Of a stretch of 64,000 bases of DNA, positions 55,401-63,493 are shown piece by piece. Numbering within the stretch: the first letter of the stretch is position 1; every line of letters starts with the position of its first letter. The position numbers and the translations under genes are program-made. The DNA is from Prauserella isguenensis (lineage in GTDB: Bacteria > Actinomycetota > Actinomycetes > Mycobacteriales > Pseudonocardiaceae): NCBI RefSeq assembly GCF_014191605.1, contig NZ_JACHWU010000003.1, positions 682,001 through 746,000 on the forward strand, given 5' to 3'. The notes under the pieces are model-generated. The model searched no databases and had not been told where the DNA came from. It saw only the letters and a list, made by a program, of their open reading frames with translations.

Positions 55401-56258
55401 GAGCAGGGCCGCGTCATGATCTACGACTCGGCGCTGTCCGAGTACGCGGCGGTCGGTTTCGAGTACGGCTACTCGGTGGCCAACTCGGACGCGCTGGTGA
55501 TGTGGGAGGCGCAGTTCGGCGACTTCGTCAACGGCGCCCAGTCGGTCATCGACGAGTACATCTCCTCCGGCGAGGCCAAGTGGGGCCAGCTCTCCGACGT
55601 CGTGCTGCTGCTGCCGCACGGCCACGAGGGCCAGGGGCCGGACCACACCTCGGGGAGGATCGAGCGCTTCCTGCAGCTGTGCGCGGAGGGGTCGATGACG
55701 GTGGCAGTTCCGTCGACGCCCGCGAACTACTTCCACCTCCTGCGCCGCCACGCCCTCGACGGCGTGAAGCGTCCGCTGATCGTCTTCACGCCGAAGTCGA
55801 TGCTGCGGAACAAGGCGGCCACGTCGAACGTCGAGGACTTCACGGGCGACTCGAAGTTCCTGTCGGTCATCGACGACCAGGCCGTCGACCCGGCGAAGGC
55901 CCGCAAGGTGCTGCTGACCTCCGGCAAGCTGTACTGGGAGCTCGTGGCCGAGCGGACCAAGCGCGAGATCGACGACGTCGCGATCGTGCGGGTCGAGCAG
56001 TACTACCCGCTGCCGAAGAAGAAGCTGGCCGAGACGCTCGGCCGGTTCACCGGCGCCCAGCAGGTCGCGTGGGTGCAGGAGGAGCCGGAGAACCAGGGCG
56101 CCTGGCCGTACTTCGGCCTGAACCTGCCGCGCAAGCTGCCCGAGGTGCTGGGCAACCTGGACGTCGTGGCGCGCAGGCCGATGGCCGCCCCGTCGGCCGG
56201 CTCGTCGAAGGTGCACGAGGTCGAGCAGAAGGCGCTCATCACGAAGGCGTTCGAGTAA
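52479..56258 (+). CDS. kgd: Multifunctional 2-oxoglutarate decarboxylase/dehydrogenase E1-E2 (Kgd/SucA)
   Basis: 1259 residues. N-terminal [20 protein letters not shown] domain; an Ala/Lys/Pro-rich linker (about 45-140); an E2-like acyltransferase domain (150-400) with [20 protein letters not shown]; then a ThDP-dependent E1o domain (420-1259) with [43 protein letters not shown] and [17 protein letters not shown]. This fused architecture is specific to actinobacteria, where it serves the TCA cycle and is inhibited by unphosphorylated GarA. The start GTG is 52479. The 245-bp gap upstream holds no gene; a strong terminator follows. Confidence 0.97.
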   Translation: MSSSSPASQFGPNEWLVEEMYDQFLADPSSVDSAWHEFFADFSPTQERKPDTTAADPSANGQTQAPAQAQGNGRATRSQTPKQAASSAQKSTAEAPAKAAPAKQAPAKASAPASEAPATGDKKAGGAAKSDKAAAGKAEKPEKSEPESKVLRGPAAAIAKNMDASLSVPTATSVRAVPAKLMADNRIVINNHLKRSRGGKISFTHLIGYAMIRGLHEYPNMNRHYKVVDGKPHAVTPEHVNIGLAIDMPGKDGARNLVVASIKNCESMTFLQFWQAYEDIVRKARGNKLTADDFAGTTISLTNPGGIGTNHSVPRLQSGQGTIIGVGAMQYPAHFEGTSEKTLIDLGVSKIMTLTSTYDHRIIQGAESGEFLKRIHELLLGADRFYDDIFTSLRIPYEPVRWVSDIPEGEIDKTARVLELIESYRMRGHLMADTDPLNYRQRRHEDLDVLSHGLTLWDLDREFAVGGFAGQEKMKLRDVLGVLRDSYCRTVGVEYTHILDPDERRWIQDRVEIPHDKPEPTVQKYVLSKLNAAEAFETFLQTKYVGQKRFSLEGSETVIPMLDTLLDKAAEHSLDEVVVGMPHRGRLNVLANIVGKPISQIFREFEGNLDPGQAHGSGDVKYHLGAEGKYFRMFGDGETRVSLTANPSHLETVDPVLEGIVRAKQDILDKGGDVDGFTVLPVLLHGDAAFAGQGVVAETLNLSLLRGYRTGGTVHVIINNQVGFTTAPEHARSSKYATDVAKMIGAPIIHVNGDDPEAAYWVARLAVDYRQAFNKDIVIDMICYRRRGHNEGDDPSMTQPGMYDIIDKKRSVRKTYTEALIGRGDISMAEAEAALRDFSSQLEHVFNEVRELEKHPVTPSPSVEEEQQVPANLPTAVSRETVQHIGDAFVNVPEGFTPHPRVKPVMDRRAKMAREGSIDWAFGELLAFGSLALEQRLVRLSGQDSRRGTFTQRHSVLIDRDSGREYSPLQHLADEQGRVMIYDSALSEYAAVGFEYGYSVANSDALVMWEAQFGDFVNGAQSVIDEYISSGEAKWGQLSDVVLLLPHGHEGQGPDHTSGRIERFLQLCAEGSMTVAVPSTPANYFHLLRRHALDGVKRPLIVFTPKSMLRNKAATSNVEDFTGDSKFLSVIDDQAVDPAKARKVLLTSGKLYWELVAERTKREIDDVAIVRVEQYYPLPKKKLAETLGRFTGAQQVAWVQEEPENQGAWPYFGLNLPRKLPEVLGNLDVVARRPMAAPSAGSSKVHEVEQKALITKAFE

Positions 56259-56271
56259 GCCGAGAATCGCG

Positions 56272-56314
56272 AAGAGCGGCCCGGCGGAGTCCGAAGCTCC
56301 GCCGGGCCGCTCTT
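56272..56314 (+). terminator. Strong terminator after kgd
   Basis: An 18-bp perfect stem: arms 56272-56289 (AAGAGCGGCCCGGCGGAG) and 56297-56314 around TCCGAAG. It starts 13 nt after the kgd stop and lies about 110 nt from the convergent protease stop. Confidence 0.92.
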
Positions 56315-56423
56315 GTCGTGCCACTCCCCCGTAGCAGGTATCCACGACGCGGTCTGACCCACGACGTTTTCACGGGTGCACCCGGCCGGGGGTGCCAACC
56401 GGGTGCGACGCGTCAGGCCGGTC

Positions 56424-57983
56424 TCACAGGGTGAGGGTCCAGCTGTTCAGCGAACCGGTGTCCCAGGAGTAGGCGTCGGTCACGCGCAGCGTCCATTCGC
56501 CGTTCGGCTCCGAAACGCCCGACAGGTCGACCGTGTACGTCTCGTCGATGTCGTTGCCGGAGTCGTACGCCGCCGACTTGAGGTTGTACTCCGAACCGTC
56601 CGGGGCGACCAGATCCAGCGCGATGTCGCCGCGGTAGGAATGGGTGATGTCCACGGCCACGGTGGCGTCGGCCGACGCGGCCTCACAGCTGGAGATCGAG
56701 ACCGTGCTGGTCATCGAGCCCGCATCCGGGATGGCGGCCGTCTCGTTGTTCGTGACGGCCTCGCAGGTGCCCGGCTCGGGGTCCGGCTCGTCCGGCGGCG
56801 TGGAGCCGTCGGCGACCACGTTCAGAAGAACGTTCGGCGAGCCGCTGCCCGGGTTGGACACGACGCCCTCGGAACCGCCCGCGACCAGCGCGTCGCCGAC
56901 CTGCTGCGGGGTGGCGTCCTGGTTCGCGGACAGGTAGACCGCGGCCGCACCCACGACGTGCGGGGTCGCCATCGACGTGCCGGAGATCGTGTTCTCCGAC
57001 GTGTCGCTGTCGATCCACGCCGAGGTGATGTCGCTGCCCGGGGCGAAGATGTCCACACAGGACCCGATGTTGGAGAAGCTCGAACGGGCGTCGGTGTTGG
57101 TGGTCGAACCGACCGTAATGCCCTCCGGGGTACGGGCGGGCGACGAGTTGCACGCATCGGCGCCGTAGTCGTTGCCCGCGGCCAGGCCGTAGGTCACGCC
57201 GGAGGCGATGGAGTTCTGCACGGCCTCGTCGATGGCGGCCGAGGCGCCGCCACCGAGGCTCATGTTCGCGACCGACGGGCCCGACGCGTTCTCGGTGACC
57301 CAGTCGATGCCCGCGATGACGCCCGCGTTGGTGCCGCTGCCCTGACAGTTCAGCACCCGCACACCGACCAGGTCGACGTTCTTGGCGACGCCGTAGTCGG
57401 TGCCGCCGACGGTGCCGGCGACGTGCGTGCCGTGGCCGTTGCAGTCGGTCGCGTCGTTGTCGCCGTCGACCGCGTCGTAGCCGTGCGAGGCCCGACCACC
57501 GAAGTCCTCGTGGGAGGTGAGGATGCCGGTGTCGATGATGTAGGCCGTGACGCCGTCACCGTCGTTCGGCGACGAGTAGTTGTCGTCGAGCGGAAGTTCC
57601 GGCTGGTCGATGCGGTCCAGACCCCACGACGGCGGGTTCGCCTGGTCCGCGGCGGTGTGCACGGTCTGCACCTGCTCGACGTAGTCGACGGCCGGGTCCG
57701 CCGCGATGCGCTCGGCCAGCGCCTCCGACATCTCCGCCGAGTAGCCGTTCAGCACACTCGAGAACGTGTGCGTGACGTCGCCGCCGAGGTCGGCGGCCGT
57801 GGTCATGACGCCGTCCTTCAGCTTGACGATGTAGTTGCCCTCGACTGCGGTCTCTGCGTTGGCACCGAGGATGGTGCCCTCCCCGGGCGCGGCGCCCGCG
57901 GTGCCCGCCATGCCCAGCACGAGTGCCGCGGCGGCTGTGCCCACCCCGACGGCCGTGCCGGCCTTTCGCTTATCGCTACGCAC
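56424..57983 (-). CDS. Secreted subtilisin-like (S8) serine protease with P-domain
   Basis: 519 residues. Signal peptide (RKAGTAVGVGTAAAALVLGM, cleavage near AGAAP), an inhibitor I9-type propeptide (YIVKLKDGVMTTAADLGGDV, VDYVEQVQTV), then the peptidase: Asp151 (AYIIDTG), His184 (NGHGTHVAGT), Asn271 (GLAAGND) and Ser337 (ISGTSMATPHV). The arrangement is proteinase-K/aqualysin-like. A short Pro/Asp/Glu linker leads to a C-terminal proprotein-convertase P-domain (SSCEAASADATVAVDITHSY). An extracellular nutrient protease is likely. GTG 57983 with GGGG 6 nt upstream is used. Confidence 0.95.
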   Translation of the reverse strand: MRSDKRKAGTAVGVGTAAAALVLGMAGTAGAAPGEGTILGANAETAVEGNYIVKLKDGVMTTAADLGGDVTHTFSSVLNGYSAEMSEALAERIAADPAVDYVEQVQTVHTAADQANPPSWGLDRIDQPELPLDDNYSSPNDGDGVTAYIIDTGILTSHEDFGGRASHGYDAVDGDNDATDCNGHGTHVAGTVGGTDYGVAKNVDLVGVRVLNCQGSGTNAGVIAGIDWVTENASGPSVANMSLGGGASAAIDEAVQNSIASGVTYGLAAGNDYGADACNSSPARTPEGITVGSTTNTDARSSFSNIGSCVDIFAPGSDITSAWIDSDTSENTISGTSMATPHVVGAAAVYLSANQDATPQQVGDALVAGGSEGVVSNPGSGSPNVLLNVVADGSTPPDEPDPEPGTCEAVTNNETAAIPDAGSMTSTVSISSCEAASADATVAVDITHSYRGDIALDLVAPDGSEYNLKSAAYDSGNDIDETYTVDLSGVSEPNGEWTLRVTDAYSWDTGSLNSWTLTL

Positions 57984-58169
57984 GGTTTCCCCTTCCGTTC
58001 GAACTTTGTCCGGAATGGGCCGAACAGTAAGCGAGAAAGCGGCGAGATCACATCAAGGAGAAATTTCCTGAAATAGCGACGAAAGTAGTATTCCTGCTCC
58101 GTTCGACGCAGTCACGGCGGCGCAATGGTCTATACGTTCCGGGATAATGCGTTCAAACTGTGACCAGCA

Positions 58170-58189
58170 GGTGCAATTCACGTTGCACC
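58170..58189. promoter_or_regulatory. Inverted repeat upstream of the protease
   Basis: GGTGCAA-TTCACG-TTGCACC, 7-bp perfect arms with a 6-nt spacer, 187 bp upstream of the protease start in a 290-bp gap. The gap is less GC-rich than its surroundings (for example AAGGAGAAATTTCCTGAAAT at 58056-58075) and probably includes the promoter. Confidence 0.5.
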
Positions 58190-58273
58190 GACTCAGCAAG
58201 AACCATCGTTCAGCCCCCGACGAAGGTCTGGGACCAAGGTCGCACCCCTACCGTCGTGCGGCGGGGGGAGAAA

Positions 58274-59194
58274 TCAACGGTCTCCGGCCTGCACCAGGAA
58301 CTCGCCGGCAATATCGGCCGGATTGCGTTTCCGCTCCGAGAACTCGACGTTCAACGCCGTCAGTTTCTCGGTTGTGAGGGCGGCCGATACGCGGTCGAGC
58401 GCATCGCGTTCGCGTTCCGACAGCGCTCCTTCGACGGCGAGCGGAACGATGTTCTGCGCGGGGAACATGTCGCGATCGTCTTCCAACGGCACGAACCCGT
58501 TGGCATACACGGACGCCGACGTGCTGAACATGTTCGCCACCTGCACCTCGCCGGACCGCAGCGCCTCCACCGTCACCGGTCCGCCCGTGTCCGTCGTGCG
58601 GATCTCCTTGAACTCGCAGCCGTACAGCTGACGGATCTCCCGACGCCAGCGCTCGCCCCATTGGCCCGGCCCGCCGAACACGAGCCGGTCGCAGCGCGGA
58701 GCAAGATCCGAGATCGTGCGCACGCCCTGTGCGGCCAGATCCTCCCGCACGACGAGCATGTCGGTGTTCTCCGCCGGGGACTGGTCCAGCACCTCCAGTC
58801 CCTCCGGCAGCGCACGGGGCAGCTCCCGGTAGACCTCGTCCGACGTCGTCGCGGACGTATCCTGGTCGAAGTAGCGGAGTAGATTGCCGCTGTAGTCGGG
58901 CGCGAGCGTCAGCGAGCGGTCCTGCAATGCCTGGACCAGCACCTCACGACCACCGACCGGTGGCCGCACCGTGACATCATCGGCCCCCGCGCCGCGCAAT
59001 GCACCAGCGTAGATCTCCGCGAGCAACAGACTCTCGCCGACGTCGGAGGCGCCGATGACGATGCGCCCGTCGTCGCCGCCCTCGGCCCCTCCGCGCAACG
59101 GGTTGCCGCACGCGGTGGCCAACACCAGTACCGCGCACACGGCGATGATCCGTCGCCATCGACCGACGACCCCGTGGCTCGACGCACCGATCAT
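58274..59194 (-). CDS. Osmoprotectant ABC transporter substrate-binding lipoprotein (OpuCC/ProX-type)
   Basis: 306 residues with a lipoprotein signal: IIAVCAVLVLATACGNPL, lipobox LATAC with Cys29. The mature part is an OpuAC-type solute-binding protein (IVIGASDVGESLLLAEIYAG, LAPDYSGNLLRYFDQDTSAT). It binds quaternary amines such as glycine betaine or choline. The ATG at 59194 overlaps the upstream permease stop (ATGA). Last gene of the operon. Confidence 0.9.
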   Translation of the reverse strand: MIGASSHGVVGRWRRIIAVCAVLVLATACGNPLRGGAEGGDDGRIVIGASDVGESLLLAEIYAGALRGAGADDVTVRPPVGGREVLVQALQDRSLTLAPDYSGNLLRYFDQDTSATTSDEVYRELPRALPEGLEVLDQSPAENTDMLVVREDLAAQGVRTISDLAPRCDRLVFGGPGQWGERWRREIRQLYGCEFKEIRTTDTGGPVTVEALRSGEVQVANMFSTSASVYANGFVPLEDDRDMFPAQNIVPLAVEGALSERERDALDRVSAALTTEKLTALNVEFSERKRNPADIAGEFLVQAGDR

Positions 59195-59877
59195 GCGGGC
59201 CCCTTCGACGTCGTGAGTTCGGCCAACCGCACGCCGCGCGGCACCATGATCCGCTGCAACCCAGCCAGCAGCAGATCCAGCACCACGGCGAGCGCCGCGG
59301 TCAGCAATGCACCGGCGACGACCTCGGCATAGTCGAGAATGGCCAGTCCGTCCATGAGATAACGGCCCAGTCCGCCCAGTCCGACGTACGCCGCGACCGC
59401 GGCCGTCGCGACGAGCTGCAACACCGCGTTGCGCACCCCGCCGAGCACCATGGGCAGTGCGATGGGCACCTCGACCTGCCACAGCCGTTGCATCCCGCGC
59501 ATACCGACCCCGCTCGCCGCGTCGACGACGTGGGCATCGACCGACTGCACGCCCGCGTACGTGCCCGCCATGACGGGTGGCACCGCCAGCACGACCAGGC
59601 CCACGACTGCTGCAGGGGTGCTTTCGGCCAACAACAGGAAGAACAGCGTGACCACACCGAGCGTAGGCAGCGCGCGCACGATGTTGCCGGCTCCGACCAG
59701 CAGCACGGCACCTCTGCCGGTGTGCCCCACCAGCAATCCGACGGGAACGGCGAGGACCAGTGCGATGGCCAGTGCCAGGGCGACATAACCCACGTGTTCG
59801 AGCACGCGCGCCGGCACGCCCCCGGGGCCGCTCCAGTTCGCGGCGTCGCCGAACCACGCGACAGCCTCGGCGATCAT
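59191..59877 (-). CDS. Osmoprotectant ABC transporter permease (second)
   Basis: 228 residues, five or six membrane segments (VGYVALALAIALVLAVPVGL, GVVTLFFLLLAESTPAAVVG, VVLAVPPVMAGTYAGVQSVD) and the binding-protein-dependent permease EAA-like loop near DAASGVGMRGMQRLWQVEVP. It pairs with the permease encoded upstream. Overlaps on both sides are ATGA. Confidence 0.9.
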   Translation of the reverse strand: MIAEAVAWFGDAANWSGPGGVPARVLEHVGYVALALAIALVLAVPVGLLVGHTGRGAVLLVGAGNIVRALPTLGVVTLFFLLLAESTPAAVVGLVVLAVPPVMAGTYAGVQSVDAHVVDAASGVGMRGMQRLWQVEVPIALPMVLGGVRNAVLQLVATAAVAAYVGLGGLGRYLMDGLAILDYAEVVAGALLTAALAVVLDLLLAGLQRIMVPRGVRLAELTTSKGPA

Positions 59878-60569
59878 GCTGCGACCTCCGCGTCGGTACG
59901 ACTCGTGGGAGTCGGCCGCTGCCACGGGGTGAGCACCCGGCGCAGCAGCACCAGCAACAGGTCGACCACAAGTGCGAGCAGGAGGGTCAGTACGACACCG
60001 ACGACGATCGGCGCGTAGTACTCGCGCTGGAAGCCGTCGGTGAACAGCCTGCCGAGCCCGCCCACCCCGATGAGCGCACCGACGCTGACCAGGCTGATGT
60101 TGCTGACCGCCGCGACCCGGACACCCGCGGCGATTACCGGCACGGCGAGCGGGAGTTCGACACCGAAGTACCGGCGTGCGGGGCGGTATCCCATGGCTGT
60201 GGCGGACGCCGTCACGGCCTGCGGCACGGCGGCGAGGGCGTCGAGCATCGGGCGTACCAGCAGTGCAGCCGTGTACAGCGACAGCGCGACGACGACGTTG
60301 ATGCTGTCGAGGATCGTCGTGCCGATGACGCCGGGGATGACGACGAACAACGCCAGCGACGGGATCGTGTAGACGAGGTTCGCCACGACGGCGAGCGTTC
60401 CGCGTGCCGGCGGCCACGCCTGCCCCAGCCACCCAGCACCGACGGCCAACACGACACCGAACAGGATCGGCAGCAGGGCCAGGTAGCAGTGTTCGGCCAG
60501 CGCCGCCCACAGCTGGGCGCGGGTGTTCGCGCTGCCGAGGTAGGTGCCGAGCTCATCGGTGAGACTCAT
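59874..60569 (-). CDS. Osmoprotectant ABC transporter permease (first)
   Basis: 231 residues, OpuCB/OpuCD type: CYLALLPILFGVVLAVGAGW, VYTIPSLALFVVIPGVIGTT, and the EAA loop in VTASATAMGYRPARRYFGVE followed by LPLAVPVIAAG. It starts 7 bp after the ATPase gene stop and overlaps the next permease by ATGA. Confidence 0.9.
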   Translation of the reverse strand: MSLTDELGTYLGSANTRAQLWAALAEHCYLALLPILFGVVLAVGAGWLGQAWPPARGTLAVVANLVYTIPSLALFVVIPGVIGTTILDSINVVVALSLYTAALLVRPMLDALAAVPQAVTASATAMGYRPARRYFGVELPLAVPVIAAGVRVAAVSNISLVSVGALIGVGGLGRLFTDGFQREYYAPIVVGVVLTLLLALVVDLLLVLLRRVLTPWQRPTPTSRTDAEVAA

Positions 60570-60576
60570 GTCGCGA

Positions 60577-61716
60577 TCACGCTCTCGCGGTGCGGCTTGT
60601 CGCGGTCACATTGGCGGTGCGGCTTGTCGCGGTCACATTGGTGGAGTGCCGCTCGATCACGTCGAGCACGTGGCGCGCAGTGACGACCCCGATGGCCGCG
60701 CCGTCGTCGTCCACCACGACGCCGAGGCTCGCCGGCGAGGACAACGCGGCATCGAGCGCACCGCGCAGGGACGTGCCCCGCCGGTACAGCGACCCGCCCG
60801 CGACGAGATCCGCCTCAACCAATGGTCCGTCCACTGTGGAAGCGGGTGCGAGCCAACCGCGTGGCCTGCGCTCGTCGTCGATCGCGAGCCGCCATTCGCC
60901 GGATTCTCCGGGCACCGAACCGATCTCCACGGTCGAGACCTCGCCGACCTCGAGGGCATCCGCCGACAGGAACGACAGTCCCCGGTAGCCACGGTCCTTG
61001 CCGACGAACTCCGCGACGAAGTCGTCGACCGGGTGCCGCAGTACGTCGGCCGGCGTGCCGTACTGCGCCAGCCTGCCTCCTACCCGCAGGACGGCGACCC
61101 GGTCTCCGAGCCGGACCGCCTCGTCGATGTCGTGGGTGACGAACACGATCGTCTTACCGAGCCGCCGCTGCAGGTCGAGCAGCTCGTCCTGCAGCCCCTC
61201 CCGCACGACCGGGTCCACGGCCGAGAAGGGTTCGTCCATGAGCAGCACCGGTGGATCCGCAGCGAGAGCGCGCGCGACCCCCACCCGCTGCTGCTGGCCC
61301 CCGGACAGCTGGGCCGGATACCGCGAACCCAGCTCGGCGGGCAGGCCGACCGTGTCGAGCAGCTCACCGGCCCGGCGTCGCGCCGACCTCCTGCTCCACC
61401 CGGACAGCATCGGCACGGTCGCGATGTTGCCCAGCACGGTCCGATGTGGAAACAGACCCGCATGCTGGATGACGTAGCCGATCCCGCGCCGCAACTCGGC
61501 CGGATCGATGTCACGCACGTTGCGCCCGTCCAACAGCACGTCGCCGTCGGTGGGCTCGACCATTCGGTTCACCATGCGCAGCGAGGTCGTCTTACCGCAT
61601 CCCGAAGGGCCGACGAACACGGTCATGCTTCCGTCCGGCACGGTCAGCGACAGCTCGTCCACCGCGGCGACCCCGCCCCCGTACCGCTTGGTGACGCCGC
61701 GGAACTCGATCGTCAT
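60577..61716 (-). CDS. Osmoprotectant ABC transporter ATPase (ProV/OpuCA-type) with C-terminal duplication
   Basis: 379 residues. ABC ATPase with Walker A FVGPSGCGKTTSLRMVNRMV, signature QLSGGQQQRVGVARAL, Walker B VLLMDEPFSAVDP and VTHDIDEAVRLGDRVAVL, then a CBS-type regulatory region (LRGALDAALSSPASLGVVVD). The last residues contain NVTATSRTA twice in tandem, from a 27-nt DNA duplication. First gene of the operon; ATG 61716 is preceded by GGGAG with suitable spacing. Upstream are hexamer repeats. Confidence 0.92.
   Translation of the reverse strand: MTIEFRGVTKRYGGGVAAVDELSLTVPDGSMTVFVGPSGCGKTTSLRMVNRMVEPTDGDVLLDGRNVRDIDPAELRRGIGYVIQHAGLFPHRTVLGNIATVPMLSGWSRRSARRRAGELLDTVGLPAELGSRYPAQLSGGQQQRVGVARALAADPPVLLMDEPFSAVDPVVREGLQDELLDLQRRLGKTIVFVTHDIDEAVRLGDRVAVLRVGGRLAQYGTPADVLRHPVDDFVAEFVGKDRGYRGLSFLSADALEVGEVSTVEIGSVPGESGEWRLAIDDERRPRGWLAPASTVDGPLVEADLVAGGSLYRRGTSLRGALDAALSSPASLGVVVDDDGAAIGVVTARHVLDVIERHSTNVTATSRTANVTATSRTARA
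60587..60640 (-). repeat. 27-nt exact tandem duplication in the ProV C-terminus
   Basis: Two exact 27-nt copies (60587-60613 and 60614-60640) within the last codons of the ATPase gene, giving two NVTATSRTA peptides. The duplication is in frame, so it extends the protein by nine residues. Confidence 0.9.
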
Positions 61717-61739
61717 GGTCGTCTCCCTGCTGCTCCCTC

Positions 61740-61825
61740 GGCACCGACACCGGCACCGACACCGGCACCGGCATCTGCACCGGCACCTGCCAGGCGTACC
61801 CGTGACGCTGCGTACCCGTGACGCT
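61740..61825. repeat. Hexamer and 16-nt tandem repeats upstream of the osmoprotectant operon
   Basis: Eight GGCACC/GACACC-type hexamers run from 61740 to 61787, 24 nt before the ATPase start. A 16-nt unit GCGTACCCGTGACGCT then occurs twice (61794-61809 and 61810-61825), and looser GACACGGACC/GACCCGGACC repeats continue to about 61876. This lies in the presumed 5' untranslated and promoter region. Confidence 0.8.
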
Positions 61826-61963
61826 GTGACACGGACCTGCGACACGGACCCTGTGACCCGGACCTGTGACCCGGGTGACAGGTCTGCACGACGGTAACCG
61901 AGGAGGCCGACAGAATCGCGCCTTCGAGGTCGGCCGGGCGTCCGCTCCGCTGCTCAGGGCCTC

Positions 61964-61969
61964 TAGGGT
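61964..61969 (+). promoter_or_regulatory. -10 box TAGGGT before the BpsA-like gene
   Basis: TAGGGT fits TAnnnT and ends 7 nt before the ATG at 61977, so transcription would begin at or near the start codon (leaderless). No convincing -35 is visible. Confidence 0.5.
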
Positions 61970-61976
61970 AGGCGCC

Positions 61977-63404
61977 ATGAATTCGGTGCGTCAGGTGTTC
62001 GGCGTGGACGCGAAGTCGCTGCGATACGCCATCGCATTGCTGGCCGAGCGCAGCTGGCAGTTCGACGACCTCGTGCGCGAACTGGCCGCTCCCCGGCGCA
62101 CGGTCGAGGAACTGCTCCAGGCCCTCGGCGACGACCTCGAGCGCGACGGCGACCGCGTCCGGCTACGGCCCGACGTCGTCGACGCCCACCGCGAGGGGGC
62201 GGGCAATCCGCACGCCACCGACGGGCTCGAAGCGGAGGTGGCGCGCCACATCGCGCACGTACCGCCGCCGCTGCCCGCGCTCGACCACGTGCAGGCGACC
62301 GCCGACACCGTGGTGCGCCGCGCCCGCTGGCTCGACGAGCACTACGACCTGCGCACCACGCGTCTGACGTTCCTCGGCGACCACGACCTGACCTCCCTGG
62401 CGGTGCGGGCCCTGCGCCCCGAGTCCGACCTGACCGTGATCGACGTCGACGACCGCATCCTCGATTACGTCGACCGGCAGAGCTCCCGCACGATCAGGAC
62501 CGTGCACGCGGACCTGCGGTTCGGCCTTCCGCTGTCGGTGATGGGCAAGGCCGACATCGTGTTCAGCGACCCGCCGTACACCCCTGAGGGCATGGCGTTG
62601 TTCGCCACACGTGGGCTCGAATGCCTCGCCGACCCGCCCGCGGGCCGCCTGGTGCTCGCCTACGGCTACAGCCCCCGCCACCCCGCGCTCGGCCACCGCA
62701 CGCAGCGGGCGTTGGTCGGGCTGGGCCTCGCCTTCGAGTCGATCGTGCCCGGCTTCCACCGCTACAGCGGAGCGCAGGCGATCGGCAGCGCAGCGGACCT
62801 GTACGTCTGCCAGCCCACGACGAAGGCCCGCAAAGGCGGAAGGAAGACCAGCAAGCAGACGATCTACACGCGCGGCGCCCAGTCACTCGAGGCCGGCGAG
62901 ACCACGAACGAACTGCTGACGGCACTGCGGAGCATCGCGGGGCAGAACGGGCTGAACGTCGAGGAACGCGGCGCCGACTGGACGAAACCGGTCACGACCA
63001 AGCCGGGGACGGCCGTGGCCGTCGACCTCGGAGCGGACCCCGGACCGTGGCTGCTGCGCACGCTGCTGGCCGTCAACGCCGATCGAGTGGCGGTGCTGCT
63101 GCCCAACTCGCACCCCGATCTCGCCGACGCCGTGTCACAACGCGGCCTCACCGAGCTGATCGGGCCGAAGTATCGCCTCCGTCTGCTGCGCAGCACGCCG
63201 GACAACACACATGCGGTGGTCGTGGCCGAACCGCCCGCCACCGCTACCGGTCACACCGATGCGGCGGCCCGTGCCGTGCTCACGCGGGCACACGGGCGGC
63301 TGGGCAACATCTGGCCGGACGCCCCCGACGACGTGTCCGACGACCGGCTCATCGACCTGCCGCGCCACCGCGTCGCCGAGGTCCGGCACGAGCTCGCCGA
63401 CTGA
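61977..63404 (+). CDS. Branched-chain polyamine synthase family protein (BpsA-like)
   Basis: 475 residues. The central domain resembles N4-bis(aminopropyl)spermidine synthase BpsA (PF01861): LTFLGDHDLTSLAVRALRPE, VIDVDDRILDYVDRQ, FSDPPYTPEGMALFATRGLE with the DPPYT active-site motif. Known BpsA enzymes add aminopropyl groups to spermidine in thermophiles; the actinobacterial homologues are little studied. An N-terminal winged-helix-like region (YAIALLAERSWQFDDLVREL) and a C-terminal extension after about residue 285 (KARKGGRKTSKQTIYTRG onwards) frame the domain. The gene stands alone between the osmoprotectant operon and the malic enzyme. Confidence 0.8.
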   Translation: MNSVRQVFGVDAKSLRYAIALLAERSWQFDDLVRELAAPRRTVEELLQALGDDLERDGDRVRLRPDVVDAHREGAGNPHATDGLEAEVARHIAHVPPPLPALDHVQATADTVVRRARWLDEHYDLRTTRLTFLGDHDLTSLAVRALRPESDLTVIDVDDRILDYVDRQSSRTIRTVHADLRFGLPLSVMGKADIVFSDPPYTPEGMALFATRGLECLADPPAGRLVLAYGYSPRHPALGHRTQRALVGLGLAFESIVPGFHRYSGAQAIGSAADLYVCQPTTKARKGGRKTSKQTIYTRGAQSLEAGETTNELLTALRSIAGQNGLNVEERGADWTKPVTTKPGTAVAVDLGADPGPWLLRTLLAVNADRVAVLLPNSHPDLADAVSQRGLTELIGPKYRLRLLRSTPDNTHAVVVAEPPATATGHTDAAARAVLTRAHGRLGNIWPDAPDDVSDDRLIDLPRHRVAEVRHELAD

Positions 63405-63417
63405 CTCTCCCGGCCGA

Positions 63418-63468
63418 CTGCGAGGGCCCCGTCACCGGCGTGGAACGCCGGGCACGGGGCCCTCGCAG
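63418..63468. terminator. Two-tier hairpin between the BpsA-like gene and malic enzyme
   Basis: Outer arms CTGCGAGGGCCCCGT (63418-63432) and ACGGGGCCCTCGCAG (63454-63468), 15 bp perfect, with an inner CCGGCGT/ACGCCGG stem. It is placed between two convergent stop codons. Confidence 0.9.
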
Positions 63469-63493
63469 TTGTGAGAACGTGACCGACCGGCCC

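Noticed and set aside
52500-56345. 1281-codon open frame antisense to kgd
   Set aside because: Entirely shadows kgd, is Arg/His/Leu/Val-rich, and runs across the terminator; not a plausible protein.
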